NCBI RefSeq assembly: GCF_913776295.1
Contig: NZ_CAJYOJ010000013.1
Location: forward strand, 94,429-158,428
Direction: 5' to 3'
DNA from: an uncultured Pedobacter sp.
Lineage (GTDB): Bacteria > Bacteroidota > Bacteroidia > Sphingobacteriales > Sphingobacteriaceae
DNA: 64,000 nt
Position 1 is the stretch's first letter. Each line of letters opens with the position of its first letter. Both the position numbers and the translations under genes were made by a program. This document shows positions 31,888-40,519 of the stretch, in pieces. The notes below the pieces were generated by a model. It saw nothing but the letters and a program-made list of their open reading frames with translations, did not search any database and was not told the origin of the DNA.

Positions 31888-33303
31888 ATGAAAAAGAAGA
31901 TACTCATTGTTGACGATGAAATTAGCATCGGCTTATTGCTCTCCAATTTTTTAACTAAAAAAGGATTTGAAGTTTCAAATGTAGCAAGTGGTAAAAAGGT
32001 TTTGCAAGCGCTTGAAAAGGAGCGGTTTGATTTGGTATTATGTGATTACCGTTTAGGTGATACAAACGGCAAAGAGATTTTAATTTACATTAAAAAGAAT
32101 TATCCCAACACCATTGTCATCATTATCACAGGTTATTCGGATATCAAGCTCGCTGTAGAACTGATCAAGTTGGGGGCTTTTGATTATATTGTGAAGCCCC
32201 TTTATCCGGATGAGATTTTAAATACCATCAATAAAGCCTTGGAAACACAGGGCCAACTTCAATCTACAGATTTGAAAAACGCTGATAGCCATATTAGCGC
32301 CGATCTGCTCAATTGCCCGGAGTATATAAATGGGGAGAGCGATGCTTCAATGTTATTGCTCAAACAAATTCAGCTCATTGCACCAACAGCTTATACCGTT
32401 ATTTTGACGGGTAAAAGTGGAACAGGAAAAGAATGTGTTGCCAAAACCATACACCTGAATAGTTCTCGTTGCGAGCAGCCATTCGTTGCTATGGATTGCG
32501 GATCTTTAACCAAAGATTTGGCCGCCAGTGAATTTTTCGGACATGAAAAAGGAGCATTTACCGGAGCAGCCTTCGTTAAAATCGGCCACTTTGAACAGGC
32601 TAATGGTGGTACATTGTTCCTTGATGAGATCGGTAATCTGTCGTACGAGATCCAGGCAACATTGCTCAGGGCAGTACAGGAACGTAAAATAAAGCGGATT
32701 GGAAGTACAAAAGAGATTGATCTGGATGTGCGGCTTATTGTAGCTACCAATGAAAATTTAATGGAAGCGATTCAGAAAGGTGCGTTCAGGGAAGATTTAT
32801 ATCACCGTTTTAATGAATTTTCGATACACGTGCCTGCATTAAAAGATCGTGACCAGGATATCCTGATTTTTGCAGAGCATTTTTTGGCCAGGGTAAACAT
32901 AGAATTGAATAAAAAAATCAAAGGCTTTTCTGATGATGTGAAGGAATGTTTATTGGCCTACCACTGGCCTGGTAACGTACGCGAACTGAAAAATGTAATC
33001 AGGCGCATCGCTTTATTAACTGACGATGATTGGATAAAAACCCATGTCTTACCATTTGAATTTGGCATGACTGATTATCGGAAGAAACCGAATGAAAGAA
33101 AAGCTATCCTTTTGCCGCTCACGTTAAATCACAATCAATCACTTAATTTGAGGCATGCAGCTAAAGAAGCTGAATATAATGCTATTTTGGAAGTGCTAAA
33201 AGCGGTGAATTTTAACAAAACCAAGGCCGCAAAAATTTTAAATATCGACAGAAAAACACTTTACAATAAAATCAAATTTATTGATGCCGACAAGAAAACA
33301 TAA
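31888..33303 (+). CDS. sigma-54-dependent response regulator (NtrC family)
   Basis: From the ATG at 31888 (MKKKILIVDDE) the protein has 471 residues and three domains. The receiver (residues 1-125) has phospho-acceptor Asp53 in LCDYRLGD. The AAA+ sigma-54 activator (about 150-375) has Walker A GKSGTGKE, the GAFTGA sigma-54 contact loop (EKGAFTGAAF) and Walker B GGTLFLDEIGN. A C-terminal Fis-type helix-turn-helix (NFNKTKAAKILNIDRKTLYNKIK) follows. No histidine kinase gene is next to it, so the input is unknown. A target with a -24/-12 promoter was not recognised in the window. Upstream in-frame starts (31867, 31870) add unrelated residues. Confidence 0.9.
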   Translation: MKKKILIVDDEISIGLLLSNFLTKKGFEVSNVASGKKVLQALEKERFDLVLCDYRLGDTNGKEILIYIKKNYPNTIVIIITGYSDIKLAVELIKLGAFDYIVKPLYPDEILNTINKALETQGQLQSTDLKNADSHISADLLNCPEYINGESDASMLLLKQIQLIAPTAYTVILTGKSGTGKECVAKTIHLNSSRCEQPFVAMDCGSLTKDLAASEFFGHEKGAFTGAAFVKIGHFEQANGGTLFLDEIGNLSYEIQATLLRAVQERKIKRIGSTKEIDLDVRLIVATNENLMEAIQKGAFREDLYHRFNEFSIHVPALKDRDQDILIFAEHFLARVNIELNKKIKGFSDDVKECLLAYHWPGNVRELKNVIRRIALLTDDDWIKTHVLPFEFGMTDYRKKPNERKAILLPLTLNHNQSLNLRHAAKEAEYNAILEVLKAVNFNKTKAAKILNIDRKTLYNKIKFIDADKKT

Positions 33304-33367
33304 ATTTTAAATCAGGAAAACAAAACCGGCTATTTTAGCATTTAAAGGATAACCTTATTGTCTAAAA

Positions 33368-34417
33368 ATGTCAGTATTTTCTTATAAGCAACGTAATAAC
33401 ATCAATCTGGTTATTATTATTGCGCTTGGGTTGTTAATTGCGTATTCCCTGCAAAGTATCTTTAGTGCTATTTTAAGTACTTTGGTATTATATACGATCA
33501 TGAGGCCTGCCTATATTCATTTGGCTGAAAATAAGGGATGGAATAAAAGAGTAACCGCTATATTCCTTATTGCCATCTCCGTTATACTTATTGTGATGCC
33601 TTTTTATGCATTAAGCACCATGGTAATCAGTAAAATTTCTGAACTGAGGAACAATGAGGTTTTTTTCAGGAATTTACTGATTAAATTGCAGCATCTTATT
33701 CCCGTTAAAATTAATCAGGATCTTATCCAGGATGGATTAAACCGTTTAGGCAATTGGGCCACCGATCTTTTTCCCTCTTTGCTATCCAGTGCAGTAAATA
33801 TCGTATTAAGTTTATTAGTAATGTACTTTTTACTCTACTTTATGCTGATCGAGCGGGAAAGATTTGAATTCTCGCTCATTAAGTATGCGCCACTCAGGGA
33901 GCAGAATGCACTTCGATTCGGCGATGAAATGAGGAATACTACCTATGCGAATGTATTGGGACAAGGATTAATCTGTCTTGTACAAGGTTCGCTCGTAAGC
34001 CTTTCTTTTTATGTTTTGGGTTATAAAGATCCGATGTTCTGGGGTGTGATTACCACGTTTATCTCTTTTGTACCTGTTTTAGGGCCACCTGTTGTTTTTG
34101 TGCCGGCTGCAGTTTTGCAGATTGCAAACGGCAATAATTTTGCGGGCTGGGCCATGCTTATCTTTGGTTTTGTTGTCATCATCAATATTGATAATGTATT
34201 GAGATTTATCATCGCAAAAAAAGTTGGTAACATTCATCCCATCATAACTGTAATTGGCGTAATTATTGGTATCCCTTTATTTGGAATACTGGGACTTGTT
34301 TTCGGTCCGTTGTTGTTATCTTATTTTATATTGCTGGTTAAGATTTACGAAACCAGCACGCTTGCCTCAGAAAGATTGGAAAGAATTAAAACAAATAACG
34401 AGCATGGCGAGTTATAA
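33368..34417 (+). CDS. AI-2E family transporter (PerM/YdiK-like)
   Basis: The 349-residue membrane protein has the AI-2E/UPF0118 layout. Paired N-terminal helices are followed by a soluble insertion (residues 90-145), then four to five helices ending with LVQGSLVSLSFYVLGYKDPMFWGVITTFISFVPVLGPP and the diagnostic GIPLFGILGLVFGPLLLSYFI. Members export various small molecules or act as ion antiporters; the AI-2 name is historical and does not prove autoinducer transport. It precedes a YtxH/holin-like trio by about 70 bp but has no obvious promoter of its own. Confidence 0.88.
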   Translation: MSVFSYKQRNNINLVIIIALGLLIAYSLQSIFSAILSTLVLYTIMRPAYIHLAENKGWNKRVTAIFLIAISVILIVMPFYALSTMVISKISELRNNEVFFRNLLIKLQHLIPVKINQDLIQDGLNRLGNWATDLFPSLLSSAVNIVLSLLVMYFLLYFMLIERERFEFSLIKYAPLREQNALRFGDEMRNTTYANVLGQGLICLVQGSLVSLSFYVLGYKDPMFWGVITTFISFVPVLGPPVVFVPAAVLQIANGNNFAGWAMLIFGFVVIINIDNVLRFIIAKKVGNIHPIITVIGVIIGIPLFGILGLVFGPLLLSYFILLVKIYETSTLASERLERIKTNNEHGEL

Positions 34418-34489
34418 TATAGCTTAACAATAAATAATGTAGTAGTGTTATATTGTACATGATTGTTAAACCCTTAAAATAAATTGATT

Positions 34490-34756
34490 ATGAATGATAA
34501 CTCAAAAGTTGTAGTTGCGCTTTTAGCTGGTTTAGCTGCCGGTGCAGCCCTTGGAATTTTATTCGCACCAGATAAAGGTGATGAAACCCGTGATAAACTT
34601 AGCCAATCGTTAAAAGATCTTGGCGACTCTATCAAAGATAAAGCAGCAGATGAAATTAATAATCTGGCTAGCCTCAAAGATAAAGTAGTTGACTCGATTA
34701 AAACTAAATTGAGAAGTGTAGAAGAAGAATATAGCGACGACGTAGAGCACGCATAA
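34490..34756 (+). CDS. YtxH-domain protein
   Basis: From the ATG at 34490 the 88-residue product has one hydrophobic glycine/alanine-rich helix (VVVALLAGLAAGAALGILFAPDKG), the YtxH signature with its FAPxxG turn, followed by a charged amphipathic helix. YtxH-like proteins are small membrane-anchored general-stress proteins of unknown mechanism. It starts a three-gene run with the holin-like gene and a small basic protein, an arrangement common in Bacteroidota. A TTG start at 34484 is possible but adds only two residues. Confidence 0.85.
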   Translation: MNDNSKVVVALLAGLAAGAALGILFAPDKGDETRDKLSQSLKDLGDSIKDKAADEINNLASLKDKVVDSIKTKLRSVEEEYSDDVEHA

Positions 34757-34772
34757 TAAATAAATATTGCAT

Positions 34773-34792
34773 AGCCGGGTCTGTGCCCGGCT
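34773..34792 (+). terminator. small hairpin between the YtxH and holin-like genes
   Basis: AGCCGGG / CCCGGCT (7 bp) with a 6-nt loop. No T-run follows, so it may be an RNA-stability or attenuation element rather than a terminator. Confidence 0.45.
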
Positions 34793-34808
34793 AAATCTCA
34801 TCTGAACT

Positions 34809-35186
34809 ATGCAAGAGAATAAAGATAAAAGTATTGAAGATCTGATAGATGACGCCAAAGGCTTTTTAGATGCCAGGGTAGAGTATACCAGACTTTATAT
34901 TGTAGAAAAAGCGTCGAAAATTTTTGCTGATCTGGTAACCAGTACCACTGTTATTGTTTGCTTTATTTTGGCCTTTTTATTTGGTTCTGTAACATTGGCA
35001 CTATACGTATCCGACCTTCTGGGCAGTTATGCAGGAGGTTTTGGCTGTGTTTCCCTATTCTATATTCTACTGGCCGTTATTGTTTATTTAACGAAAGATA
35101 AATACATTGAGAAAGCCATTATCAATATAGCGATCAGGAAATATTTTGATAAACTTGCAGATAAGGAGGAAGATGAGAAGTTATAA
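34809..35186 (+). CDS. holin-X-like (Phage_holin_3_6 family) small membrane protein
   Basis: The 125-residue protein begins with an amphipathic acidic helix (residues 1-35), then two membrane helices (about 44-66 and 74-94), and a basic/acidic C-terminal tail. This is the layout of the Phage_holin_3_6 (putative holin superfamily III) family. In chromosomal contexts such proteins are not phage holins; they accompany YtxH proteins and are linked to envelope stress. It overlaps the next gene by 14 bp. No phage genes are present around it. Confidence 0.8.
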   Translation: MQENKDKSIEDLIDDAKGFLDARVEYTRLYIVEKASKIFADLVTSTTVIVCFILAFLFGSVTLALYVSDLLGSYAGGFGCVSLFYILLAVIVYLTKDKYIEKAIINIAIRKYFDKLADKEEDEKL

Positions 35187-35610
35187 AGACATCCGTAACC
35201 TGGAAGACTTGCAGGCCAGAAAATTAGAACTTAAGGTTGAGTATACACTTAAGCAGAATATGCTTAAAACAGATACTAAAACTTTCTTTAAACAATTTAC
35301 GCTTAGTGCATTAATAAAGAAATATGCAACGCCTAATAACTTGTTCAAAGCAGATGAGAAATTAAATATCAGCGGTACAGCCATGTCATTGCTTTTACCT
35401 ATGGTGATGAATAAAACCCTGTTCAGGGGTGCTGGTTTTTTAACTAAGGCAGCTGTGGGATTCATATCTGGTAAGGTTGGTAAATCGCTTGATGCAGAAC
35501 ATTTATCCGCAATTTTTAATTCTGTTAAAGGCTGGTTCGGTAAAAAGAAAGAGAAAAAAGACAAAAAGTTTATTGACTATGGGATTCCACCTGATAGTGA
35601 AACTTATTAG
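35173..35610 (+). CDS. small basic protein of the YtxH/holin trio, unknown function
   Basis: The start is the ATG at 35173, preceded by a perfect AAGGAGGA Shine-Dalgarno (35163-35170), which lies within the end of the upstream gene. This is unusual in an organism where such sites are rare, and it decides the start. The 145-residue product has a helical N-terminus (residues 1-40), a weakly hydrophobic alanine-rich middle (TAMSLLLPMVMNKTLF and GFLTKAAVGFISGKVG), and a Lys-rich segment (FGKKKEKKDKK). No family is recognised with confidence. Confidence 0.7.
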   Translation: MRSYKDIRNLEDLQARKLELKVEYTLKQNMLKTDTKTFFKQFTLSALIKKYATPNNLFKADEKLNISGTAMSLLLPMVMNKTLFRGAGFLTKAAVGFISGKVGKSLDAEHLSAIFNSVKGWFGKKKEKKDKKFIDYGIPPDSETY

Positions 35611-35671
35611 TTCATTGGTTCAGTTGCCATTTGTTTATTATTGAGCAAAATGTCAATGGCCTTAATTAAAG

Positions 35672-35706
35672 AAAGCCTCTAGATTTTTTAAATCCTGAGG
35701 CTTTTT
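35672..35706 (+). terminator. terminator between the YtxH trio and aspS
   Basis: AAAGCCTC (35672-35679) pairs with GAGGCTTT (35697-35704), with an inner GATTT/AAATC stem and a run of T at 35702-35706. It serves the plus-strand trio and, with its A-rich 5' side, can also work for the convergent aspS. Confidence 0.8.
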
Positions 35707-35829
35707 AATATATTATTTACTTTGATCACGACAAGATCTGATTTAAAAAAGATGCTGACAGTGGGGCTGATACGAGACAATTGAAGGTCCTACTTATACT
35801 CGTAAAAAATTGTACATGTCGGATTGATT

Positions 35830-37575
35830 TTACAAATCCGTCTTTATCTTCAGTTCTTTCAATTGTTTTTCGTCAATAGTACTTGGACTATCAATCATCA
35901 CATCTCTGCCCGAATTGTTTTTAGGGAAGGCAATTACATCACGAATAGAATCCAAACCAGCAAAAATTGAGGTTAAGCGATCGAAACCAAAGGCAATACC
36001 GCCATGAGGAGGTGCGCCAAATTCGAATGCATCCATTAAGAAACCGAATTGCTTTTGTGCTTCTTCTGCGCTGAAACCTAGATGTTTAAACATTAAGGCT
36101 TGCAATTCCCGATCGTGGATACGGATAGATCCGCCGCCTACTTCCGTTCCGTTAATGACCAAATCGTATGCATTGGCGCGTACTTCACCCGGATTGGTAT
36201 CCAATAAAGCAATATCTTCAGGTTTTGGCGAGGTGAACGGGTGGTGCATGGCATGGTAGCGTTCTGTTTCTTCATCCCACTCTAAAAGCGGAAAATCCAA
36301 TACCCAAAGGGCAGAGAACGTATTTTTATCGCGTAAACCTAAACGGTTACCCATTTCTAAGCGAAGTTCATTTAACTGTTTACGTACTTTATCGGTAGAA
36401 CCGGCCAAGATCAATAATAAGTCGCCTTTTTCTGTTGTGAAAGCCTCACTCCATTGTTTAAGATCTTCCTCATTGAAGAATTTATCAACAGATGATTTTA
36501 TAGTTCCATCATCATTATGACGCGCATAAATCAAGCCTGTGGCGCCAATTTGCGGGCGTTTGATGAAATCTGTTAATTCATCCAGTTGCTTGCGTGTATA
36601 GCCTGCTGCACCTTTAGCATTAATACCTACCACTAAGTCAGCGTTATCGAAAACAGGAAAGCCCTTACCTTTAACCAGGTGGTTAAGTTCTACAAACTGC
36701 ATGGCAAAACGGGTATCCGGTTTATCAGAACCATACAAACGCATGGCATCTGCATATTGCATACGGGGTACTTCCGGTAAATCGTAGTTACGTACTTCTT
36801 TAAATAAAGTACGGATCAAGCCTTCAAAAGTATTTAAGATATCTTCCTGTTCAATGAACGACATTTCGCAATCGATCTGCGTAAATTCCGGCTGACGGTC
36901 CGCCCTTAAATCTTCATCCCTGAAACATTTTACAATTTGAAAATAACGGTCGAAACCCGAAACCATTAACAATTGTTTAAAAGTTTGTGGCGATTGAGGC
37001 AAGGCATAAAACTCACCTTCGTTCATGCGGCTGGGCACCACAAAATCTCTTGCTCCCTCAGGTGTCGATTTGATTAATACAGGCGTTTCCACCTCAATAA
37101 AATCTAAGCCATCTAAATAACGGCGAACCGATTGTGCCATTTTATGACGTAAAACGAGGTTATTACGTACCGGGTTGCGGCGTAGATCCAGATAACGGTA
37201 TTTCATACGCAACTCATCACCACCATCTGTTTCATCATCGATCATGAATGGAGGTAATTTCGCCGCGTTTAAAATCTCTAAAGCAGTAACTTTAATTTCT
37301 ACATCGCCGGTAGCCATTTTCGGGTTCTTGTTGCTTCTTTCTACAACAGTACCAACCGCTTTGATTACAAATTCACGACCTAAAGTGCGTGCAGTTTCAC
37401 AAAGCTCACGATTATCGTCCATGTTAAAAACCAACTGAGTAATGCCATAACGATCACGGATGTCGATAAAAGTCATACCGCCTAAATCTCTTGATTTTTG
37501 TACCCAACCACATAGCGTAACACTTTCGCCTAAGTTATTTAGGTTTAATGCACCACAAGTTACTGTTCTTAACAT
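35830..37575 (-). CDS. aspS: aspartyl-tRNA synthetase
   Basis: The 581-residue class IIb synthetase charges tRNA-Asp. An N-terminal OB-fold anticodon domain ([26 protein letters not shown]) is followed by class II motif 2 ([30 protein letters not shown]) and the bacterial GAD insertion. Motif 3 ([15 protein letters not shown]) is at the C-terminus, with the typical [15 protein letters not shown]. Length is normal for the bacterial-type enzyme. A TATTTTTG -7 box lies on the minus strand at 37596-37603, ahead of the ATG. Confidence 0.97.
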   Translation of the reverse strand: MLRTVTCGALNLNNLGESVTLCGWVQKSRDLGGMTFIDIRDRYGITQLVFNMDDNRELCETARTLGREFVIKAVGTVVERSNKNPKMATGDVEIKVTALEILNAAKLPPFMIDDETDGGDELRMKYRYLDLRRNPVRNNLVLRHKMAQSVRRYLDGLDFIEVETPVLIKSTPEGARDFVVPSRMNEGEFYALPQSPQTFKQLLMVSGFDRYFQIVKCFRDEDLRADRQPEFTQIDCEMSFIEQEDILNTFEGLIRTLFKEVRNYDLPEVPRMQYADAMRLYGSDKPDTRFAMQFVELNHLVKGKGFPVFDNADLVVGINAKGAAGYTRKQLDELTDFIKRPQIGATGLIYARHNDDGTIKSSVDKFFNEEDLKQWSEAFTTEKGDLLLILAGSTDKVRKQLNELRLEMGNRLGLRDKNTFSALWVLDFPLLEWDEETERYHAMHHPFTSPKPEDIALLDTNPGEVRANAYDLVINGTEVGGGSIRIHDRELQALMFKHLGFSAEEAQKQFGFLMDAFEFGAPPHGGIAFGFDRLTSIFAGLDSIRDVIAFPKNNSGRDVMIDSPSTIDEKQLKELKIKTDL

Positions 37576-37956
37576 ATATATAATCTAAAATGAGCGGCAA
37601 AAATACCGATTTTGTTTTAAAGTTTAGGATAGAAGATTTAAGGAAATTTTACGATAAACCATTTGTCGATTTTTGATCGCAAAAGCACAAAGATCACAAA
37701 GAAAAATGATGGGACAATTTCTTCAAATCACGATTAGTCGTCATTCCCGCGCCGTCGAAACCACGCAGTGCTCAGCGAAGCTGATCTTAAGATACCACAT
37801 TGCAAGTACTCATGAGTTTTTGCATAGTTATGCTTAGAAACAAATCATCTCATCTGATAATTATTGGATCGGGATGCCTAAACCGATCGCTGGCAGTTTT
37901 ACAAAAAATAGCTGTTGTTTATATTGACTTTAATAAATCAATGATCGTTTTATGTT
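37576..37956. other. intergenic region between aspS and the NTF2-like gene; no gene seen
   Basis: It contains the probable -7 box of aspS (TATTTTTG, minus strand, 37596-37603), a low-complexity AGCACAAAGATCACAAAG stretch (37684-37701), and TCGTCATTCCCGCGCCGTCG (37739-37758), which resembles the ends of dispersed repeats elsewhere. No conserved reading frame is apparent. Confidence 0.5.
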
Positions 37957-38361
37957 TTAATATTTTTCTTCCAGCACAATTTCCAGGGCAGTTACCTTCC
38001 ATTCTCCCCTAACATTTTTCCAATGATAAACTTCTTCCGTTTGTACAGTCTGTTTTTTTGAAAAAATAAGAAGGTTTGGTTTTATAATGACCGATTTACG
38101 CGCGATTTTTTCGGTAAAAATCTCATGCTCAACTGAAGATTTAATCCTGTAATGGCTGGTTTGTATGGTTTTGGCCCCGCTGAGATATTTCTTTAAATCG
38201 ATGGTAAAATCACGCTTATTTATCGCCGGTTTTTCAAAAGGTGTAAAACTCAAATCGTCAGTAAATATTGCTGTATATGCGGTAAAATCTTTATTTTCTA
38301 AAGCCTGATCTGCTTTTTTGTGTATTTCGTTTATTACTGAAATGATTAAGTCGGTTTCCAT
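37957..38361 (-). CDS. NTF2-like (DUF4440/SnoaL-type) protein
   Basis: The 134-residue protein has the NTF2-like layout: an N-terminal pair of helices (ISVINEIHKKADQALENKDFTAYTAIFTDDLSFTPF), then curved beta-strands ending WKNVRGEWKVTALEIV, the DUF4440 signature strand pair. Such domains bind small molecules or act as steroid-isomerase-like folds; the function here is unknown. No signal peptide is visible. The gene stands alone among repeats. Confidence 0.72.
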   Translation of the reverse strand: METDLIISVINEIHKKADQALENKDFTAYTAIFTDDLSFTPFEKPAINKRDFTIDLKKYLSGAKTIQTSHYRIKSSVEHEIFTEKIARKSVIIKPNLLIFSKKQTVQTEEVYHWKNVRGEWKVTALEIVLEEKY

Positions 38362-38482
38362 AACATGAAGTTAAGGGTTTGGATCAGGGATTTCAAATTT
38401 ATGATGATTTCGAAGCTGATTTTCAACAAATGTTAAAGTGCAGCATCACTCATTTCTCATCAATAATAAGATGTTCTTTCTT

Positions 38483-39020
38483 TTTTTGGAAATGAAAGGC
38501 AGCATTTCATCAGTGCTGTAGTCCCGCCATACGCTTATAGTCCTCATTTCGTTGCTCTCCATTCCGGGCTATCCGCTGCTGTCGGATTTACTAACAAGGG
38601 TTTGTTTTCCAGGCACTGACCCGGGTTAAACAAACCCGATTGTCGGGAGGAGCTTCCGGTCCTTCACCGGAACTCGTACCAAAAGCGGGACTAAAATGGC
38701 CAAAAGTGCAGAACCACGCATTTCCTGATACTTATTAATCATTTTAACTTTTTGGAAATGAAAGGCAGCATTTCATCGGTGCTGTAGTCCCGCCATACGC
38801 TTATAGTCCTCATTTCGTTGCTCTCCATTCCGGGCTATCCGCTGCTGTCGGGTTTACAAACGAAGGTTTGTTTACAATAGCTATTTTAAACGTTATTTAA
38901 AGATTTGCGTTTCTAGCACATGCTTAGGTTAAATAAACCTGATCGGACGGACGCCAATTTCCTTCAAATTGGCTGGAGGGAGAGCAGGACTGAAAATGCC
39001 AAAGGCACAGAACCCCTCAT
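38483..39020. repeat. tandem pair (266-bp offset) of the AGCCC/GGACT dispersed element
   Basis: Copy 1 (38483-38606) and copy 2 (38749-38872) are nearly identical for about 107 bp, with two differences (TTTCATCAG/TTTCATCGG and GTCGGATTT/GTCGGGTTT). Both contain GGCAGCATTTCATC, GTAGTCCCGCCATACGC, TATAGTCCTCATTTCG and CCGGGCTATCCGCTGC. A diverged second half with GCGGGACT or GCAGGACT, AAAATGGCCAAA and CAGAACC follows each. The reverse complement matches the elements at 10848-10945 and 16535-16625 in its AGCCC, GGACTATAA and GGGACTAC blocks. The remaining bases of the 908-bp gap (38362-39269) show no gene. Confidence 0.75.
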
Positions 39021-39269
39021 TTCCAAAAACCTGAAATCAATAGTCATCTATTGAAATAGTGCTTTAAAAGAGTCTAATTTATATGTGTTCGTCATGCTGA
39101 ATTTATTGCCGATTCAGAAGTGAAAATATCTTACCTGAGATAATTTAAATATACTGTTTTTCAAATATTTCCCCAGTATTAATATGAAATTAGGATATTT
39201 TGAAATTTTTTCTACCTTGATGCAACGTTTTAAAATCACTGATGTCTTATTATCAGAATATTCGAAATT

Positions 39270-39830
39270 TTGGAAGCCGTATACATCGATAAAAACCTCG
39301 AACTCGTAAAAAAATGCATGCAGGGCAGTCGCGCAGCACAGTTTGAATTATACAAGCTGTACGCAAAGGCCATGTATAATGTGGCGCTGCGCATTTTAAA
39401 TTATGAGGAGGAGGCAGAAGATGTTTTACAGGAAGCATTTTTAGATGCGTTTACCAGAATTGTAGATTTTAGGCAGGAAACAACTTTCGGGCTTTGGTTA
39501 AAGCAGATCGTGATCAACAAGTCCATTAATTACCTGCGTAAGCGCAAGATGGAATTTGTAAGTACGGATGAAATATCGGAAGTGCCTGATGAAGATAGTT
39601 TTGATTATAGTGAAATGCAATTAAAGGCCGAAGAGATAAGACAGGCCATTACCCAGTTGCCAGACGGTTACAGGGTAGTATTGAGTTTATACCTTTTGGA
39701 GGGTTACGACCATGAGGAGATTGCACACATTTTAAAAATAAGCGAAAATACAAGCCGTACGCAGTACATGAGGGCTAAAAAGAAGTTAAAAAGTATTTTA
39801 GAAACGAAAGGGATGAGAGATGAACAATAG
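39270..39830 (+). CDS. ECF-type RNA polymerase sigma factor
   Basis: The 186-residue protein has sigma-70 region 2 (ARRFELYKLYAKAMYNVALRILNYEEEAEDVLQEAFLDAF) and region 4 (RQAITQLPDGYRVVLSLYLLEGYDHEEIAHILKISENTSRTQYMRAKKKL). The ELY...DVLQE and EGYDHEEIA blocks are typical of Bacteroidota ECF factors. It starts at a TTG (39270). Its stop overlaps a gene encoding a protein with one membrane helix, the usual anti-sigma arrangement. Targets are unknown; a third gene with a solenoid fold follows and may be one. Confidence 0.88.
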   Translation: MEAVYIDKNLELVKKCMQGSRAAQFELYKLYAKAMYNVALRILNYEEEAEDVLQEAFLDAFTRIVDFRQETTFGLWLKQIVINKSINYLRKRKMEFVSTDEISEVPDEDSFDYSEMQLKAEEIRQAITQLPDGYRVVLSLYLLEGYDHEEIAHILKISENTSRTQYMRAKKKLKSILETKGMRDEQ

Positions 39831-40347
39831 ATTAGAAACATTTGTAAAAGAAAACCGGAAAGCTTTCGATATCATGGAGCCATCGGCAGAACTTTGGGCA
39901 AAAATTGAACAGGGTTTAGATAACAAAAAGAAAAAAAAGCCGGTAAAACTGTATTTATGGATGAGTGCAGCGGCAGCTATAGTGGTCGTTTTCGGTTTAG
40001 CCTGGTTATACGCAGGAAGATTACAAAACAAAGATTTAGAGATAGCCGACGTTAGTGCCTCATATGCCAAAAAAGAGATTCATTTTACTGGTTTGATTTC
40101 CGAAAAGAGAGATAGCCTGGCCATTTTTGCCTCTGCGAATCCAGAACTTTATAAAAAATTTACAGCTGATTTAAGAAAACTCGATGAAGATTACGAAAAA
40201 TTAAAAGCAGAGTTGCCAACCTCACCCAACCAGACTTTTGTGGTAAAGGCTATGGTAAAAAACCGCGAAATACAGTTACAGCTATTAAAACAACAATTGT
40301 TGATTATTAACCAGGTTGACGATTATAAAAGAGTTAACCAGATTTAA
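39820..40347 (+). CDS. putative membrane-bound anti-sigma factor
   Basis: The 175-residue protein overlaps the sigma gene by 11 bp. It has a cytoplasmic N-terminus (residues 1-44, with PSAELWAKIEQGLDNKKKKKP), one membrane helix (about 45-66, YLWMSAAAAIVVVFGLAWLYAG) and a periplasmic helical domain with DLRKLDEDYEKLKAELP. This topology fits Bacteroidota anti-sigma factors that hold the adjacent ECF sigma factor. It lacks a zinc-binding HxxxCxxC motif, so it is not a ZAS-type protein. No similarity to FecR-type sensors is seen. Assignment rests mainly on position and topology. Confidence 0.7.
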   Translation: MNNRLETFVKENRKAFDIMEPSAELWAKIEQGLDNKKKKKPVKLYLWMSAAAAIVVVFGLAWLYAGRLQNKDLEIADVSASYAKKEIHFTGLISEKRDSLAIFASANPELYKKFTADLRKLDEDYEKLKAELPTSPNQTFVVKAMVKNREIQLQLLKQQLLIINQVDDYKRVNQI

Positions 40348-40381
40348 AAATAGAATAAACAACTTTGATATCAATATCGGT

Positions 40382-40444
40382 CTTGATACTTGATTCACGG
40401 AACTTGATACCTGATTCACGCGACTTGATACCTGATACTCAGAA
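40382..40444. repeat. heptamer array g (9 units with 21-bp higher-order period)
   Basis: Three 21-bp blocks, each of three heptamers, read CTTGATA-CTTGATT-CACGGAA, CTTGATA-CCTGATT-CACGCGA and CTTGATA-CCTGATA-CTCAGAA. A more diverged block precedes at 40361. It lies between the anti-sigma gene and the solenoid-protein gene. Confidence 0.8.
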
Positions 40445-40519
40445 AGGAGCGCTCACTACATTGAAAGCTTATGGCCAGCCGGCAGGTTTTAGGCGTATAG
40501 ATGTTTAATATTTAACAAC

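Noticed and set aside
34809..35186. Holin-like gene as a sign of a prophage
   Set aside because: No phage structural, integrase or lysis genes are near. The Phage_holin_3_6 family is commonly chromosomal and paired with YtxH genes.
40382..40444. 21-bp tandem repeat as a CRISPR array
   Set aside because: Units are contiguous without spacers and split further into heptamers. No cas gene is in the window.
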